Positions 8,544 to 16,678 are shown, numbered from the stretch's first letter. The stretch: 64,000 nt of DNA from Parabacteroides sp. PFB2-10 (GCF_029893085.1 NZ_JARXWI010000001.1:62001-126000); one strand, 5' to 3'. Program-made: numbers and translations. Notes: generated by a model from the letters alone, not told the origin.

Positions 8544-9593
8544 TTATTCGGAGATGAATTTCAGATCCAGAAGCAGCGGAAGGTGATCGCTGAAGCCGGC
8601 TTCGTATTGGTAGCCATAGAAGCTTCGGAGGGGGCGAACTCCCCGGTGGGTCTGGTCTTCTGTAAAAAGGAAAGAGGGGGCGAAAAGACAGATACTGCCG
8701 GGAATAACAGATATTTTATTGCCTGGAGAGAGTAGGTTGCTGCTGACGATGATATGATCCAGCTGGTTCCATTCGCCTTGATACTTGTGGCTTCCGGGAT
8801 AGCTTAGCCGTTTGGGATCGGCGAAAAGATTATAAAGCGAGAGCGACTCTTCGGAAGGGGAAGAGGTTTTGTCCGGATCGTATGGCATCGCCCGTAACCC
8901 TTCGCGCATGCTTTTGTCGGCTGGCGTATCGTTGAAATCACCCATCAGGATGATATGGGCGGAGGATCGCACGCGATATAAGGAGTCGCAAAGGAGTCGC
9001 ATCTGACGGGTGGCATCCATGCGGTAGCCTTCTGTCTCCTTTCCGCCTCCGGAGCGCGAAGGGAGATGGCAGGCGATGATATCGAGGGTGTCACCGGTGA
9101 TGACTCTTCCCCAGAGATGCAGAATGTCGCGTGTCGGCTTCTCCCGTCCTTCCCGGTAGGCCACGGGGATGGAACGGTGGCCGATGTGGGCGAATTTGTC
9201 GCGTTGATAGAGGAGGGCAACGTTGATTCCGCGAGGGTCGGAGCCGGAGGTTATGACATATTGATAGGCCTGATTGCGCAAGGGGGTACGGGAGAGAAGA
9301 TGGGTGATGACCGTATCGTTCTCTACTTCGCCTAATCCGATAATTGCCGGTGTGCTCCACTGCCCGGCGGCATGAATCACCCGGGCGATCTGTTGCAGTT
9401 TATGATTGTAGCGTTTCGGCGTCCAGCGGCGGTCGCCATCGGGCAGAAACTCATTGTCGTTGGTCAAGGGATCGTCCGTGCTGTCGAACAGGTTTTCCAC
9501 ATTATACCACATGATCCGGAAATCATCGGGTACCTGCGAATAGGCAAGGAATGGTAAAAGTCCTACAAAAATAAGAAGGACAATTCTTTTCAT
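8544..9593 (-). CDS. Secreted endonuclease/exonuclease/phosphatase-fold protein
   Basis: This 349-residue protein starts with a cleavable signal peptide (MKRIVLLIFVGLLPFLAYSQ). It carries the metal and catalytic motifs of the DNase I-like superfamily: MWYNVENLF, GLGEVEND, CHLPSRSGG, LMGDFNDTP and the final SDHLP. It should be a metal-dependent phosphodiesterase or phosphatase in the periplasm or outside the cell. Substrate (nucleic acid, phospholipid head group or other phosphoester) is not set by sequence. It is 8 bp downstream of the beta-helix lipoprotein gene, so the two are likely co-transcribed. Confidence 0.88.
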   Translation of the reverse strand: MKRIVLLIFVGLLPFLAYSQVPDDFRIMWYNVENLFDSTDDPLTNDNEFLPDGDRRWTPKRYNHKLQQIARVIHAAGQWSTPAIIGLGEVENDTVITHLLSRTPLRNQAYQYVITSGSDPRGINVALLYQRDKFAHIGHRSIPVAYREGREKPTRDILHLWGRVITGDTLDIIACHLPSRSGGGKETEGYRMDATRQMRLLCDSLYRVRSSAHIILMGDFNDTPADKSMREGLRAMPYDPDKTSSPSEESLSLYNLFADPKRLSYPGSHKYQGEWNQLDHIIVSSNLLSPGNKISVIPGSICLFAPSFLFTEDQTHRGVRPLRSFYGYQYEAGFSDHLPLLLDLKFISE

Positions 9594-9601
9594 GTGGGGG
9601 C

Positions 9602-11101
9602 TTATTCTGTTTCTTCTTCCTCCAGATGGATATATTCATAGGCTCCAATAGTCGGAGCGAAGGCACCTTCCGTCCGGCTTACGCCATACCGGTCGATGGG
9701 GTAACGGGCGGCTACTTCCGGGTCGGCATTTCCGACAGCCGGCACATCGTTCTTTGCGATGCGGAAGTCATACCCGTATTCATTCTCTTTGCCACCGATC
9801 TTGAAAAACAATTTGTAGGAAGAGCCGGTTGAGGCGGGGATGGTCAATACATTGGTATAGTTGGGATTCTCTTCCACCGCGGTCTTGATCAGGCAATGGT
9901 TGAAATGATACGCGAATGTTTCGTTTTCGTTTATGTCGAAAAAGATTTCGCCTCCCATTTCCGTAAATGTCTTTCCGGCATTGCGATTGCCGTCGATCAG
10001 ACAGTTGTCGAAGCGGACAGCCAGCGGGGCGGTTTGCTCTTTCGAGAGGTTATTCGACAGGTATAGGGTGAAGGTGGTATCGCGCCGCCCGGCTACCGAC
10101 ATATAGTTAGCCAGGGTGCAATGGATAAAGTCAGCCTTTCCGCCCCGGATGGTCACGAGCGTGTCGCGGGCATTGCTGAGTTCGGTGTTGATCACTTCGA
10201 TATCGCAGTTGAGCGCTTTCAACAGATTGCCCCCCATGTTGGAGATGCGGGAGTTGGTGATGCTGATTTTCCGTTCATCAGGCGTGGCGGGCAGGCAATC
10301 AAGGCCGCTGTTGCCGTTGCGTATGTAGACATAATCGAAGCTGTTGCCGAAGCTCTCCGGCATAAACCGGATGCCACCCCATTGCGCAGGCGAATGGTCG
10401 TAGGGCAGGCTGGGGATGATATAGTCGGTTCGATCGCCGCGGATGGTGATCGGAAGCTCCTCGGATCCTTCCGCCAACAGGGTGCCGTGTACGGTGATAT
10501 TGGCTTTGTCGTGCATATAGAGGGTAGCTCCCTCTTCGATGCGAAGCGTTGCGCCGGGCGCAACGACCAGATCGCCGTAGATCAGGAAGGGGCGGGTGGC
10601 GGTGAAGGTGGTATCGGTTGTGATCTCGCCGCCGTTTTTGTAGAGGTAGACATCCTGCCCGTAGGCATGGAGGAGTACGAACTCGTTGTTGCCATTATAA
10701 CTGAAAAGGACGGAGTCTTGCATGACAAACGGTTGATCCTGGTCGTGCGGACGGATGGTTACCTCCACGAATACATACAGGCTGTCGCCGGCCGGGATAT
10801 CTATATGTTCGAATTCACTGCCCTTACGGCCATCCACATTGATGCGGAAGCCGCTTCTTTCGGCTCCGGCGAGGCGGATTTGTTCGATGTTAAGCGCTTC
10901 TTTGTTGCGGTTATAGATCATGAATTGCCGGGTGGTCGATCCCGTTTCGGTAAAAACGGTATCGAAGGCAAGCGTGTCTACGGAAAAACGGAGCTTCAGG
11001 TTGGGGTTGGTAGAATAGTTCTCGTCGAACTCTTCGCAGGCTGGCAGAGCCACCATCAGGAGGAACAATGCCAAAAGACTATAAATCGGAAGTTTCTGCA
11101 T
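9602..11101 (-). CDS. Lipoprotein with Ig-like and right-handed beta-helix regions
   Basis: This 499-residue lipoprotein has Cys22 in LPAC. Residues about 35-150 look like an ASH/Ig-type beta domain (LAFDTVFTETGSTTRQFMIYNRNKEALNIEQIRLAG). Residues about 165-400 have short repeated strands with Asn/Gly turns (LRIEEGATLYMHDKANITVHGTLLAEG, ITIRG, VYIRNGNSGLDC, ISITNSRISNMGG), which suggests a right-handed parallel beta-helix. Such folds bind or cleave polysaccharides, but no catalytic set was recognised. The start codon sits only a few bases after a 12-bp perfect hairpin that also looks like the pepD terminator. Function is unassigned. Confidence 0.8.
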   Translation of the reverse strand: MQKLPIYSLLALFLLMVALPACEEFDENYSTNPNLKLRFSVDTLAFDTVFTETGSTTRQFMIYNRNKEALNIEQIRLAGAERSGFRINVDGRKGSEFEHIDIPAGDSLYVFVEVTIRPHDQDQPFVMQDSVLFSYNGNNEFVLLHAYGQDVYLYKNGGEITTDTTFTATRPFLIYGDLVVAPGATLRIEEGATLYMHDKANITVHGTLLAEGSEELPITIRGDRTDYIIPSLPYDHSPAQWGGIRFMPESFGNSFDYVYIRNGNSGLDCLPATPDERKISITNSRISNMGGNLLKALNCDIEVINTELSNARDTLVTIRGGKADFIHCTLANYMSVAGRRDTTFTLYLSNNLSKEQTAPLAVRFDNCLIDGNRNAGKTFTEMGGEIFFDINENETFAYHFNHCLIKTAVEENPNYTNVLTIPASTGSSYKLFFKIGGKENEYGYDFRIAKNDVPAVGNADPEVAARYPIDRYGVSRTEGAFAPTIGAYEYIHLEEEETE

Positions 11102-11105
11102 ACTA

Positions 11106-11137
11106 AAAGAAGCCCCTTTTTGAGGAGGGGCTTCTTT
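11106..11137 (-). terminator. 12-bp hairpin downstream of pepD and directly before the next start codon
   Basis: Arms AAAGAAGCCCCT (11106-11117) and AGGGGCTTCTTT (11126-11137) pair perfectly around an 8-nt loop. On the minus strand the hairpin runs into TTTTAGT, so it fits an intrinsic terminator for pepD, 22 bp after its stop. Its left end is only 4 bp from the ATG of the next gene, which leaves no room for a promoter in between. Confidence 0.8.
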
Positions 11138-11158
11138 AATAACGTATATGGCAATGAT

Positions 11159-12619
11159 TTATTTTGCGGGAATGCTCTTTAATGTTTCGAGCAGGTGTTG
11201 CCACCAGAGTTCAACCGTCGGTATCAGGATTTTCTCAGCCGGAGAATGCACATCCTGCAAGGTCGGGCCGAAAGAGATCATATCGAGGTAAGGATATTTC
11301 TCTAAGAAAAGACCGCACTCCAGACCGGCATGGATAGCCATGATCTTGGCCTTTTTGCCGAATAGGCGTTCGTAAGAGGCCTCGGCCACTTTCAGGATTT
11401 GTGAGTTCGGGTTAGGTGTCCATCCCGGATAGCCGTCGCCCTGGGTCACATCGGCTCCAGCCATTTCAAAACAAGCCTTCACGGTGTTGGCGATAGCCAG
11501 CTTGCTGGAGTTGATCGAGCTGCGTTGGCTGGTGCCTATTACGATGGTGTTTCCCTCTTTCATCTTCACAGAGGCCAGGTTGGTGGATGTTTCAACCAGT
11601 CCTTCAATATCATGGCTCATAGCAATAACGCCATGCGGACATGCATGCATGGAGAGAACTACCTTCAGGGTGGTTTCGGCATCGATCACGGTAGCCGGCT
11701 GGTCGGCAGACTCCATGGTCAGTTTCACGTTGGGATCGGCATGTTTCAATTCGTTTTCTACATCGGCCGCAAAGGTATTCAACAACACACGCGCCTTCTC
11801 TTTGTCGGAAGGCAGGAGTCCGATAACTGCGTTTGCTTCGCGGGCGATGGCATTGCGCAGGTTACCGCCGTCGATCGTTGCCAACGCGAAAGGCATATCT
11901 TCGTCCATCAACAGGTAGAGGTAGCGAACCAATAGTTTGTTGGCATTGCCCAGTCCTTTGTGGATATCGCCGCCGGAGTGTCCACCGTTCAATCCGCTAA
12001 CAGTTATTTTGAAATACTGCATCTCCTCGGGAGCCGCCACCGGTTCGTAGGTGAAGGAGGCTTGTGTGTCTTTGCCACCGGCGCAACCGATAAAGAGTTC
12101 GCCTTCGTCTTCGCTGTCTAAGTTCAACAAGATCTCGCCATCCATAAAGCCTTTTTCCAGGGCTTTGGCTCCGGTCAGGCCGGTCTCTTCATCTACTGTA
12201 AACAGGCATTCGATCGGGCCATGCTCGATGTCGTCGGAAGCCAGGATAGCCAGTTCGGCCGCCATACCGATGCCGTTGTCGGCACCAAGGGTAGTTCCGT
12301 TGGCACGCAGCCAGTCACCGTCGACAACCGTCTCGATCGGGTCGTTATCGAAATCGAAGTCCTTGTCACTGTTCTTTTCACAAACCATATCCATATGCGA
12401 TTGAAGGATCACGGTCGGCAGCTTTTCGTAGCCGGGCGTGGCCGGTTTGAACATCAGGATATTGCCGGCATCATCTTTTTTAATCAGAATATTATACTGT
12501 TCAGCAAATCCTTCCAGGTATTGGATGATTTTCTCTTCTTTCTTTGAAGGACGTGGTACTTGTGTTACTTCGTGGAAAAATTTCCACACGATTTCGGGCT
12601 TTAAGTCTGTAATTTTCAT
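11159..12619 (-). CDS. pepD: Aminoacyl-histidine dipeptidase (peptidase M20 family)
   Basis: This 486-residue cytosolic zinc dipeptidase hydrolyses Xaa-His and other dipeptides. Metal and catalytic motifs are visible in order: QSHMDMV (His, Asp), GADNGIG (bridging Asp), DEETGLTG (catalytic Glu and metal Glu), GGHSGGD, and a final His in DVHSP. Length and N-terminus (PEIVWKFFHEVTQVPRPSKKE) match PepD rather than other M20 enzymes. The upstream neighbour is divergent, so it has its own promoter; a partial minus-strand -7 match lies near 12716-12725 but is weak. Confidence 0.95.
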   Translation of the reverse strand: MKITDLKPEIVWKFFHEVTQVPRPSKKEEKIIQYLEGFAEQYNILIKKDDAGNILMFKPATPGYEKLPTVILQSHMDMVCEKNSDKDFDFDNDPIETVVDGDWLRANGTTLGADNGIGMAAELAILASDDIEHGPIECLFTVDEETGLTGAKALEKGFMDGEILLNLDSEDEGELFIGCAGGKDTQASFTYEPVAAPEEMQYFKITVSGLNGGHSGGDIHKGLGNANKLLVRYLYLLMDEDMPFALATIDGGNLRNAIAREANAVIGLLPSDKEKARVLLNTFAADVENELKHADPNVKLTMESADQPATVIDAETTLKVVLSMHACPHGVIAMSHDIEGLVETSTNLASVKMKEGNTIVIGTSQRSSINSSKLAIANTVKACFEMAGADVTQGDGYPGWTPNPNSQILKVAEASYERLFGKKAKIMAIHAGLECGLFLEKYPYLDMISFGPTLQDVHSPAEKILIPTVELWWQHLLETLKSIPAK

Positions 12620-12746
12620 GTTATAATTGTGTTAATCTGCACAAAAGCGTGCATACTATTGTTAATAATGTTCGCCTATAAGGTCATGACAACCAAAAAA
12701 ACTACAATAAATTGTCAAAAAGATACTTTCCAATCAGTTAAACTCT

Positions 12747-12754
12747 TATATTTG
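12747..12754 (+). promoter_or_regulatory. Bacteroidetes -7 box (TATATTTG)
   Basis: TATATTTG fits the TAnnTTTG -7 consensus of Bacteroidetes. It would start a transcript near 12761, about 80 nt before the small membrane protein gene. A convincing -33 TTG at 19-21 bp spacing is not visible. Confidence 0.5.
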
Positions 12755-12841
12755 CGTCCACAAATAGAGTGGGAGCCGAGTGCAGAGTCAAACAAAATGA
12801 AACTATGCTATGCGCATCTTACCTATGCAAATATACGGAAA

Positions 12842-13057
12842 ATGCTTACAACCTTATTGTTTACGGTTTTAATAATTGTTATTTGTGTGGCACTATTAGC
12901 TGTCAAAGTGATAGTAAAAAAGGGGGGCGAGTTCCCCAATACACACATTGAAGGTAACAAAGCGTTAGGGGAAAAGGGAATTTACTGCGCCAAGACGCAG
13001 CATCGTCAGGCGATGAATCCGCGCAACCTCGAAGAACGTATGAAAGGAATGAAATAA
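12842..13057 (+). CDS. Small single-helix membrane protein, conserved Bacteroidales type
   Basis: The chosen start gives 71 residues: a hydrophobic helix (about residues 4-24, LLFTVLIIVICVALLAVKVIV) and then a soluble tail with FPNTHIEGNKALGEKGIYCAKTQHR. The tail resembles a motif I recall from small Bacteroidales proteins of unknown function, so the gene is probably real. A longer in-frame reading back to 12629 runs through the promoter region and has no protein-like character; an ATG at 12797 is an alternative. A run of six A then six G (12916-12927) lies just after the helix. The OmpH-like gene follows 30 bp later and may be co-transcribed. Confidence 0.68.
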   Translation: MLTTLLFTVLIIVICVALLAVKVIVKKGGEFPNTHIEGNKALGEKGIYCAKTQHRQAMNPRNLEERMKGMK

Positions 13058-13087
13058 TAAATGAATAAGTAATATAAATTAAACTCT

Positions 13088-13696
13088 ATGAAGAACGTTA
13101 ACTATATTATTAACGGTGTGTTGGCGGTAGCCGTAGTTATCTTGTTTATCCTGCATTTTTCAGGGAAGAATGGTGTGGCAGAATCTGGTGTTCAGTCGGA
13201 TGCTTCCGAAGGATCCCCTATCAGTGACATGCCGATAGCCTATGTCAATGTAGATTCTTTGTTGCTTAACTATGATTACGCAAAAGATCTGACCGAATTG
13301 CAGATGAAAAGTCATGAGAATGCGCGGCTGAATCTTAACACCAAAGGACGCGAATTGGAGAAAGAGGCTGCTGAGTTCCAGCGCAAATTAAACAACAATG
13401 CGTTCCTTACCCAAGAGCGCGCTGAGCAAGAATACCAGCGTATTCAAAAGAAGAATCAGGATTTGCAGGAGCAAGAGCAACGTGCTGCCATGGAATTGGA
13501 AAGCGAACGTATTCGTATGAGCGAAACCTTGCGCGACACATTGGTGGCTCAACTGAAGATATTCAACCAGGACAAAGGCTACAAAGTGATTCTGAGCAAC
13601 ACAGGAGGCGACAACATTCTCCTGGCGGATGACGTATACGACATTACTTCCGAACTTATTAAGCAGATGAATAAGAATTATTCTCCGGGAAAATAA
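13088..13696 (+). CDS. OmpH/Skp-like periplasmic chaperone family protein
   Basis: This 202-residue protein has an N-terminal signal anchor (about residues 6-24) and a linker. IAYVNVDSLLLNYDYAKDL then opens the Skp/OmpH domain, with a long charged coiled coil (ENARLNLNTKGRELEKEAAEFQRKL...ERAEQEYQRIQKKNQDLQEQEQRAAMELE) and a closing segment (GYKVILSNTGGDNILLADDVYDITSELI). Family members chaperone unfolded outer-membrane proteins. The uncleaved-looking anchor suggests an inner-membrane-tethered version. A strong terminator follows. Confidence 0.88.
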   Translation: MKNVNYIINGVLAVAVVILFILHFSGKNGVAESGVQSDASEGSPISDMPIAYVNVDSLLLNYDYAKDLTELQMKSHENARLNLNTKGRELEKEAAEFQRKLNNNAFLTQERAEQEYQRIQKKNQDLQEQEQRAAMELESERIRMSETLRDTLVAQLKIFNQDKGYKVILSNTGGDNILLADDVYDITSELIKQMNKNYSPGK

Positions 13697-13723
13697 GAAG
13701 AGTCGTAAGACAACAGCATATAG

Positions 13724-13757
13724 AAAAGGCAATCATCAGAGAAGATGATTGCCTTTT
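13724..13757. terminator. Bidirectional intrinsic terminator
   Basis: A perfect 14-bp stem (13724-13737 with 13744-13757, 6-nt loop) is flanked by A and T runs, so it can end the OmpH-like transcript on the plus strand and the membrane-protein transcript arriving from the right. Confidence 0.9.
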
Positions 13758-13783
13758 TTGTGCTTCTATATAGTTCCTTTTGT

Positions 13784-14119
13784 TTATTCCTCTTTCTTTT
13801 CTTCTTTCCAAACAAAAGCCACATATCCCTGTAATATAGCGGCGATCAGTAGAAGTATTACCCACTCTTTGCGCTGGGAGAACATAAGTCCCGATGCTAC
13901 GATCATGAGTAATCCGGCAATCATATTGAAGTTATGCAGACGTTTGTGGCGAAAATCCATGCCTTTGGGCGACACCGTCAGGTAAGATACCGTCAGGCCG
14001 GCAGCGCCGAATGCGAACAGGTAGGGGGCAAATGCCCACTGGGTGAAGTGTAATACCGCTCCGGCTAAAAGCAACAGAGCCGCCAGCATATAGATTATGT
14101 TGCGGATAGATGATTTCAT
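13784..14119 (-). CDS. Small four-helix integral membrane protein
   Basis: This 111-residue protein has four predicted hydrophobic segments (about residues 8-24, 30-46, 64-81 and 86-104) and a charged C-terminus (KEEKKEE). No known family motif was recognised. Its start abuts the stop of the DivIC/FtsB-like gene without a gap, so it is the second gene of that transcript, which suggests but does not prove a link with cell division or the envelope. Confidence 0.78.
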   Translation of the reverse strand: MKSSIRNIIYMLAALLLLAGAVLHFTQWAFAPYLFAFGAAGLTVSYLTVSPKGMDFRHKRLHNFNMIAGLLMIVASGLMFSQRKEWVILLLIAAILQGYVAFVWKEEKKEE

Positions 14120-14425
14120 TTATTTTTCTTTGATGATAAACAGGTCTTCGTTTGCCTTTTTCATGAAGTATTCTTCGCGGGCGAAACGCTCCAGACCCTC
14201 TCTGTCGGTCTGCAGCGCATTGAGCTTTTCCCGGTTTTCCTTTATCTCTTCCTGGTATCCCTTTATCTCTTTTTCCAGGCTACGGATCTTTTCATCGTAC
14301 TGATAGCGCATATAAAGACTACTATCCCCGGCCGTAAGGGTCAGCGCCAGGAAAACGATCGTGATCAACCAATAGGCATTGATCCACGAGAAATACTTCT
14401 TATAAAACTCTTTGATGCGGCTCAT
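14120..14425 (-). CDS. Septum formation initiator family protein (FtsB/DivIC-like)
   Basis: This 101-residue bitopic membrane protein has a short cytoplasmic N-terminus, one membrane helix (WLITIVFLALTLTAG, about residues 19-33) and a periplasmic coiled coil (YDEKIRSLEKEIKGYQEEIKENREKLNAL). It ends with the LERFAREEYFMKKANEDLFII segment typical of FtsB/DivIC. The family joins the FtsL-FtsQ complex at the division septum. A minus-strand -7 box (complement of CAAAGATA, 14439-14446) lies just upstream. Confidence 0.9.
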   Translation of the reverse strand: MSRIKEFYKKYFSWINAYWLITIVFLALTLTAGDSSLYMRYQYDEKIRSLEKEIKGYQEEIKENREKLNALQTDREGLERFAREEYFMKKANEDLFIIKEK

Positions 14426-14438
14426 CTGTTTTTTGTTA

Positions 14439-14446
14439 CAAAGATA
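14439..14446 (-). promoter_or_regulatory. Bacteroidetes -7 box for the DivIC-like operon
   Basis: Read on the minus strand this is TATCTTTG, a full match to TAnnTTTG, 14 bp upstream of the DivIC-like start codon. No clear -33 element was seen at the usual spacing. Confidence 0.55.
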
Positions 14447-14495
14447 ATGCGTGTAGCCGATTTAGCATCACTCCCTTAAATAAATTTATTTTCAC

Positions 14496-14503
14496 TATCT
14501 TTG
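14496..14503 (+). promoter_or_regulatory. Bacteroidetes -7 box for dnaX
   Basis: TATCTTTG, a full match to TAnnTTTG, lies 22 bp upstream of the dnaX start codon and would give a short leader. The -33 side is not clear. Confidence 0.6.
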
Positions 14504-14525
14504 CCTATTCTATAAATAGCGCTAT

Positions 14526-16268
14526 ATGGACAACTATATTGTTTCGGCAAGAAAATACCGCCCTTCTACCTTCCAGAGCGTAGTCGGACAGAAAACACTT
14601 ACAGTCACTCTTAAGAATGCCATCCAGAATAACAAACTGGCTCATGCCTATCTTTTCTGTGGCCCGCGTGGAGTAGGGAAGACCTCCTGTGCCCGTATCT
14701 TTGCCAAAACGATCAATTGCCTCAGCCCCACGTCCGACGGTGAATCCTGTAATACCTGCGAATCCTGCCAGGCGTTCAACGAACAGCGCTCTTATAATAT
14801 TCATGAGCTCGACGCGGCATCCAATAACTCGGTCGACGATATCCGTTCATTGATTGAGCAGGTGCGTATCCCGCCGGCGATCGGACGCTATAAAGTGTTT
14901 ATTATCGACGAGGTGCATATGTTGAGTTCCGCCGCTTTCAATGCTTTCTTAAAGACATTGGAAGAACCGCCTCACCATGCGTTGTTTATATTGGCTACGA
15001 CCGAAAAGCATAAGGTGTTGCCAACTATCCTTTCCCGCTGTCAGGTATATGATTTCTCCCGTATCACGATTGCTGATATTGTGGAGCATCTGCAGTATGT
15101 AACCACCAGCGAAGGGGCAACAGCTGAGCCGGAAGCCCTGAATGTGATTGCCCAGAAAGCCGATGGCGGACTGCGTGATGCGCTCTCGATCTTCGACCAG
15201 GTATTGAGCTTTACCAATGGCAATATTACTTACCAAGCGGTGATCGACAACCTGAACGTGCTTGATTATGAGTATTATTTCCGCCTGACCGACTACATTC
15301 TGACAGCCAATGTGCGTGGCGCCATCCTTTTATTGAATGAGATTTTAGGGAAAGGCTTCGAAGGACAAAACATCATCAGCGGGATGGCCAACCATTTCCG
15401 CGACCTGTTGGTGTGTAAAGATGAGGCAACCCTGGTGTTGTTTGAGGTAGGCGCCTCTATCCGTCAGCGCTATATCGAGATGGCTCGTCGATGCCCGGAC
15501 TCACTCCTTTTCAAGGCGATCGAACTATCCAACCAATGCGACCTAAACTATCGGACAAGCCGCAACAAACGGCTTTTGTTGGAACTCACGCTTATTCAAC
15601 TTTGTCAGTTGACTACTCCTGCCGGATCAGACACGGAGGATAAAAAAAAAACACTGATCCAACCCATTGAGGTAGAAGCAGCGCCAGCTGCCCAGTCAAC
15701 ACCCGAACCGACTCGTCAGCCCGAAACAAAAACCGTCACCACGCAGGTACCGGTAGATACCGCTCCGGTCATTTCCGCTCCACCGACCACAGGCACTCCT
15801 GCCGCAGCCGGGAAATCATCGCGTCCGGTTAGCACCTCATTCAAGAACCTGACCGGAGAGAAACCAGAGGAGAAGCAACAACAGGCGGAAGCTGTTGTTG
15901 AGGAAATAAATCCATTCAACGAAGAGGATCTATTGAAATATTGGTTGGATTATGCCGAGCAGCTGCAGGAGAAGGTCTACCTGAAGAATGCGATGATCAA
16001 TTGCAAGCCTGTATTGGGGGAAAACGATCAGTTTGAAGTAAAAGTACATAACCAGGGACAGCAGGACGAATTATTGAATGCCGCCGTCCCCATCCTTTCC
16101 TACCTACGGCAGATGCTTCGGAATACGCATATCCAGATGCGTGTTGCTATCAGCGAAACAAACGAAAAAAAGCTGGCATACACCTCAACGGAGAAATACC
16201 AGCATTTATTAGAAGTAAACCCGCTTTTAGGCAAGCTAAAAGACGAGTTTAATCTGACGATTGATTAG
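14526..16268 (+). CDS. dnaX: DNA polymerase III subunit gamma/tau
   Basis: This 580-residue protein is the ATPase of the sliding-clamp loader. Residues 46-53 are the Walker A loop (GPRGVGKT); zinc cysteines are Cys65, Cys75, Cys78 and Cys81; Walker B and sensor motifs follow (FIIDEVHML, LATTEKHKVLPTILSRC). Domain III ends near residue 370. A Pro/Thr/Ala-rich linker and a tau-type C-terminal domain (ALINP-like NPFNEEDLLKYWLDYAEQL) follow. The linker opens with an A10 run (Lys373-Lys375 codons) suited to slippage, which could yield a gamma-like short form. The last 4 bp overlap the end of the convergent gene. Confidence 0.95.
   Translation: MDNYIVSARKYRPSTFQSVVGQKTLTVTLKNAIQNNKLAHAYLFCGPRGVGKTSCARIFAKTINCLSPTSDGESCNTCESCQAFNEQRSYNIHELDAASNNSVDDIRSLIEQVRIPPAIGRYKVFIIDEVHMLSSAAFNAFLKTLEEPPHHALFILATTEKHKVLPTILSRCQVYDFSRITIADIVEHLQYVTTSEGATAEPEALNVIAQKADGGLRDALSIFDQVLSFTNGNITYQAVIDNLNVLDYEYYFRLTDYILTANVRGAILLLNEILGKGFEGQNIISGMANHFRDLLVCKDEATLVLFEVGASIRQRYIEMARRCPDSLLFKAIELSNQCDLNYRTSRNKRLLLELTLIQLCQLTTPAGSDTEDKKKTLIQPIEVEAAPAAQSTPEPTRQPETKTVTTQVPVDTAPVISAPPTTGTPAAAGKSSRPVSTSFKNLTGEKPEEKQQQAEAVVEEINPFNEEDLLKYWLDYAEQLQEKVYLKNAMINCKPVLGENDQFEVKVHNQGQQDELLNAAVPILSYLRQMLRNTHIQMRVAISETNEKKLAYTSTEKYQHLLEVNPLLGKLKDEFNLTID
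15642..15651 (+). promoter_or_regulatory. A10 slippery run inside dnaX, candidate gamma/tau switch
   Basis: Ten adenines span codons 373-376. With one extra A the frame ends after nine more residues past Asp372 (KKKNTDPTH then stop, 381 aa). With one A fewer it ends after four (KKKH then stop, 376 aa). A GGAGGA hexamer (15635-15640) lies directly upstream and a small 5-bp hairpin (15678-15691) downstream. The site matches the place where gamma is produced in other bacteria. Confidence 0.6.
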
Positions 16269-16624
16269 TTGCGGCGTGGCCCGCGAGGTTCTTTAGCCAG
16301 GATTTCCTGGTACTTCTTGAATTCCTCTGCAGTAAGAAGCTTTTTAATAGCTGCGTCGCGATCTTCGTTCAACTTTGTCATCTTAGCCATCATCGCTTCG
16401 CGATCCATATTGCCACCATCACGCATAGCTTCCATTTCTGTCCGCATCTTTGTCATGGACTCATTCTGGATTGCTTTGAACTTCTCTGCCTTCTCACCTT
16501 CCAGTTTCAACTCTTTCACGTAGTTTTCAACTCTTTCTTTCATGCGCGCCTGCATGTCTTGTTGTGCTACCATGCCTACGGTACCCATGACCATCAGCAA
16601 ACAAACTAATAAAATCTTTTTCAT
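16265..16624 (-). CDS. Small exported Lys/Glu/Met-rich helical protein
   Basis: This 119-residue protein has a cleavable signal peptide (MKKILLVCLLMVMGTVGMVAQ). The mature part is helical and charged (MQARMKERVENYVKELKLEGEKAEKFKAIQNESMTKMRTEMEAM), ending in LTAEEFKKYQEILAKEPRGPRRN. The pattern recalls Spy/CpxP-type LTxxQ periplasmic proteins and Bacteroidales relatives, but a firm assignment is not possible. It converges with dnaX and shares 4 bp with its 3' end. Confidence 0.8.
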   Translation of the reverse strand: MKKILLVCLLMVMGTVGMVAQQDMQARMKERVENYVKELKLEGEKAEKFKAIQNESMTKMRTEMEAMRDGGNMDREAMMAKMTKLNEDRDAAIKKLLTAEEFKKYQEILAKEPRGPRRN

Positions 16625-16678
16625 GTGTTTCTTTTTTTAATTAGACAATATAATTTTTCCCACATTGAAATACATGGA

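Noticed and set aside
10121-11182. Plus-strand open frame of 353 codons opposite the beta-helix lipoprotein gene
   Set aside because: It is a shadow of the opposite strand: low-complexity Val/Gly/Asp composition, no motif, and it runs across the terminator hairpin. The minus-strand gene has a clear lipobox and domain pattern.
12629-12841. N-terminal extension of the small membrane protein back to 12629
   Set aside because: The added residues are not protein-like, the reading crosses a -7 box, and the helix with conserved tail starts at 12842.
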